Shown one piece after another: positions 57,855-59,759 of a DNA stretch of 59,759 nucleotides. The notes under the pieces are model-generated. The model ran no database searches and was not told where the DNA came from. It saw only the letters and a program-made list of their open reading frames with translations. The stretch spans positions 1 through 59,759 of the forward strand of contig DVIT01000011.1 of NCBI GenBank assembly GCA_018711005.1, read 5' to 3'. The stretch's first letter is position 1; every line of letters begins with the position of its first letter. Source of the DNA: Candidatus Scybalocola faecigallinarum (lineage in GTDB: Bacteria; Bacillota; Clostridia; Lachnospirales; Lachnospiraceae). A program made the translations under genes and the position numbers.

Positions 57855-59759
57855 ATGGGAAATCATCGGCCCGGATCGGATGACGGGCTTTTCCATTTTC
57901 AGCTGGATATGCCGGATAAAAAGCCTCAGCCGAAAGCACCCTCCGGTTCTTCGGCCGGCCGCGCCCAGGGCAGTGTTCAGCCACAGTCAGGATATACAAG
58001 AGGTTCACAAAGCGTGAACCGCACATCACAAAGCCGTCCTGCATCGTCAGGCACTTATACAGGAACATCGGCCGGTCGTACGCGCAGCGCCGGGACACGA
58101 AGCGCTGCAGCACCAGGCACCCGCAGCGCCGGGACGAGAAGCGCCGCCACATCAGGAAGCCGCGCGGCCGGACCGCGCAGCGCTGCATCAGGAGTACGCA
58201 CAGCCGGAACGTACACGGCGCGCAGCGCTGCATCCGGAAGCCGTACGGTCGGGACACGCAGCGGCGCAACATCAGGAGCCCGCACGACCGGGACACGCAG
58301 CACGGCAGCATCAGGAGCGCGTACAGCCGGAACGTACACGGCGCGCAGCGCTGCATCCGGAAGCCGCACGGCCGGGACGCGCAGCGGCGCCACATCAGGA
58401 GCCCGCCCCGGGGGAACACGGACTTCAGGAGGACGAACCGGTACAGGTACACGGACAGCCCGGGACGGGATGAGAAACAGCCAGCAGCGTCCGGGGCCGG
58501 TACGCAGACGGAGAAGCGCCCCCCAAAAACGGCCGGATATACGGGATATTTCAAAGCAGCAGGGGGCGGCCGGTAAGGCCAGTTTCCTTTTGGCATTTGC
58601 TCTTTTTTACATTGGCGCAGCATACCAGTGGTTCCGGCGGGAGCTGACGCCGGATAAGATCCTGAAAAATGAGAAAAAGCCTGGAAAATTTAATCTGTTT
58701 TTCAGTACAGGAACATTTTTCTTTTTCCCGGCAGTGATCTTTTATCTGGAACTTGTTTTCCATATTTATATGGGCCTGGGCATTAAGTACATACCGATTT
58801 ATTTGTTTTTCAGTATTGCTGGGGGCTTTTTATGCGCTCTGCTGACAAGTTATTTTCCGGAGCGGGTCAACAAGATCGTTGCAAAGGTGCTTACATTTTT
58901 ACTTGGTCTGATCTTTTGTATTGAGATCGTATGTAAAACCGTGCTTGCCCAGTATTATCAGCTGGCCAGCTCCATGTCCATGGCAGTGAACAATCACCTG
59001 ACCGACTATACAGGGGCCATTATTGAAGGTATTTTAATGAACATTATCGGCATTGTACTGATGTTTGTTCCATTTATCCTTTTAATGACCGTGCTAAGGA
59101 AACGGATGAAGTTTGCCCGGAAGCCTCCGGCGCTGGCCCTGTTAAGCGTTATTGGCGCAGTTGTGTGCCATCTTTGCGCAGTGATCTGTCTCCACCTGCC
59201 CTATGGCGGCGAGTTAAAGCCGGCAGAGCTTTATAAAAGCGATACAGAGATCGAGGAGCAGGTACGTCAGCTGGGACTTATGACAATGCTCCGGCTGGAT
59301 ATACAGCACAGCATTTTTGGCGTAGACCGGAATCTTTCCATTGATACAGAGGAATTGGACAAGCTTAATTCACTCCAGCAAAATGGACAGGAGGAAACTT
59401 CGGCGCAATCTGAGACAGAGGCCCAGACCGTTGTGGATACATCGCCAAATGTCCTTGATCTGGATTTTGAAGGCCTGACTGCCTCCACCTCCAACGAGTC
59501 GGTGCAGTGGCTGAATGAGTATTTTTCCAGCCTGACCCCGACCAATAAAAACGAATATACCGGCATGTTTAAAGGCTATAATGTGATCTTTATTACTGCA
59601 GAAGGCTTTTCCGGCTATATGATCGATGCAGCTTTGACGAGCAAAATATATTCTGTTTATATAAAGAGCGTTTTTTGGCTTTTTTGCTCGTTGTATCTGA
59701 CTGACAGTCCTCAAAAAAGCCGAACTTCCCCTCTGCCTTTTTATTGCACCTTTCTTTTT
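57855..59759 (+). CDS. LTA synthase family protein, 3' end lost or broken
   Basis: The frame from ATG 57855 (AGGGAGG seven bases upstream) is open to the window end. Residues 1-235 are a basic, disordered Arg/Ser/Gly/Thr/Ala-rich cytoplasmic tail with tandem repeats. Residues about 238-440 contain five or six membrane helices (ASFLLAFALFYIGAAYQWF, FYLELVFHIYMGLGIKY, VLTFLLGLIFCIEIV). An acidic extracytoplasmic linker follows, then the start of the sulfatase-like catalytic domain, NVIFITAEGFSGYMIDAALT. The family should continue with PTLYK and the catalytic Thr region, but from about 59637 the sequence becomes unrelated. LtaS-type enzymes polymerise glycerol phosphate onto lipoteichoic acid. 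The copy may be interrupted by an insertion. Confidence 0.8.
   Translation, partial: MGNHRPGSDDGLFHFQLDMPDKKPQPKAPSGSSAGRAQGSVQPQSGYTRGSQSVNRTSQSRPASSGTYTGTSAGRTRSAGTRSAAAPGTRSAGTRSAATSGSRAAGPRSAASGVRTAGTYTARSAASGSRTVGTRSGATSGARTTGTRSTAASGARTAGTYTARSAASGSRTAGTRSGATSGARPGGTRTSGGRTGTGTRTARDGMRNSQQRPGPVRRRRSAPQKRPDIRDISKQQGAAGKASFLLAFALFYIGAAYQWFRRELTPDKILKNEKKPGKFNLFFSTGTFFFFPAVIFYLELVFHIYMGLGIKYIPIYLFFSIAGGFLCALLTSYFPERVNKIVAKVLTFLLGLIFCIEIVCKTVLAQYYQLASSMSMAVNNHLTDYTGAIIEGILMNIIGIVLMFVPFILLMTVLRKRMKFARKPPALALLSVIGAVVCHLCAVICLHLPYGGELKPAELYKSDTEIEEQVRQLGLMTMLRLDIQHSIFGVDRNLSIDTEELDKLNSLQQNGQEETSAQSETEAQTVVDTSPNVLDLDFEGLTASTSNESVQWLNEYFSSLTPTNKNEYTGMFKGYNVIFITAEGFSGYMIDAALTSKIYSVYIKSVFWLFCSLYLTDSPQKSRTSPLPFYCTFLF
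58200..58412 (+). repeat. In-frame 123-bp direct repeat in the LTA synthase tail
   Basis: The block starting ACAGCCGGAACGTACACGG at 58200 recurs at 58323 with nearly identical sequence, a 123-base (41-codon) unit. It encodes repeats around TARSAASGSRTAGTRSGA, themselves built from shorter 13- to 15-residue motifs. The length being a multiple of three keeps the frame, so copy number can vary without loss of function. Confidence 0.8.
59637..59759. mobile_element. Possible insertion junction at the right edge
   Basis: After position about 59636 the sequence no longer encodes LTA synthase. It is AT-rich and begins with ACGAGCAAAA (59637-59646), repeated inverted as TTTTGCTCGT (59682-59691). On the minus strand an ORF starts at 59714 with MRTVSQIQRAKKPKNALY. 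Its first residues come from this segment and it then runs antisense into the synthase. This may be the end of a mobile element or an assembly chimera at a contig end; too little is visible to name it. Confidence 0.35.

Noticed and set aside
57838-58623. Long minus-strand frame with Arg/Pro/Cys-rich repeats
   Set aside because: It is the antisense reading of the repetitive LTA synthase tail. It has no ribosome binding site, and the plus-strand protein continues into real membrane helices.

Overview
The window reads as chromosomal DNA of an anaerobic, Gram-positive gut Clostridium, most likely a Lachnospiraceae member. The evidence is strong AGGAGG-type Shine-Dalgarno sites, TTG/GTG starts, YesMN-type two-component sugar regulation, GlpP, a bile salt hydrolase, an LTA synthase, a DUF1836 protein and several small families typical of Lachnospiraceae (established knowledge; no database search was possible). 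Both ends look cut at or near mobile or repetitive DNA: an IS91-like transposase start at the left and an abruptly broken LTA synthase at the right. The window may therefore be a whole contig bounded by repeats (inference).

Layout. 1-3250: AT-richer, rearranged segment with the transposase fragment, a Crp/Fnr regulator divergent from two tandem HD-domain genes, a frameshifted pyridoxamine-kinase-like gene and an FtsX-type permease remnant. 3338-6524: GH3 beta-glucosidase with reversed domain order plus a small membrane protein. 6562-7761: stress-type J-domain protein with its own promoter and terminator. 7783-10282: DHA3-type exporter and ArsR-like regulator. 10475-13628: YfcC-type carrier and IadA isoaspartyl dipeptidase. 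13715-18861: zinc-ribbon membrane protein with a three-gene ABC exporter. 18874-23884: metal P-type ATPase divergent from TetR, bile salt hydrolase and MATE genes. 23919-26047: two small proteins and glycerol kinase. 26047-33433: response regulator and sensor kinase divergent from a carbohydrate ABC operon (binding protein, GH43-like enzyme, two permeases) with an internal attenuator-like hairpin.

33527-37906 is the glycerol-3-phosphate block: glpA-like, glpB-like, DUF1667 and glpP. Its leader holds a promoter, a strong terminator, and about 2.5 tandem copies of a 124-bp unit built of two related, apparently covarying half-units, an uncommon arrangement. 38005-43429: a tRNA-Leu with the rare anticodon AAG, a Uma2 protein, a GH3 pseudogene, a DUF5655 protein, a PD-(D/E)XK-like gene preceded by a helically phased repeat array, PlsC and LysR. 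43478-48504: a three-gene soluble redox complex (fumarate-reductase-like flavoprotein, NuoG/GltD-like fusion, NuoF-like protein without its FMN domain) behind a LysR-type palindrome. 48596-54470: YerC, DUF1836, an AraC regulator with a split LysO pair, a deleted AraC pseudogene and a GPH symporter. 54495-59759: a deleted and frameshifted GH78 rhamnosidase, a nitroreductase fragment, and an LTA synthase with a long basic repeat tail.

Themes. Carbohydrate uptake and hydrolysis, glycerol phosphate metabolism and anaerobic redox chemistry dominate. Several loci are decaying (pyridoxamine kinase, FtsX, GH3, AraC, GH78, nitroreductase), mostly through internal deletions.
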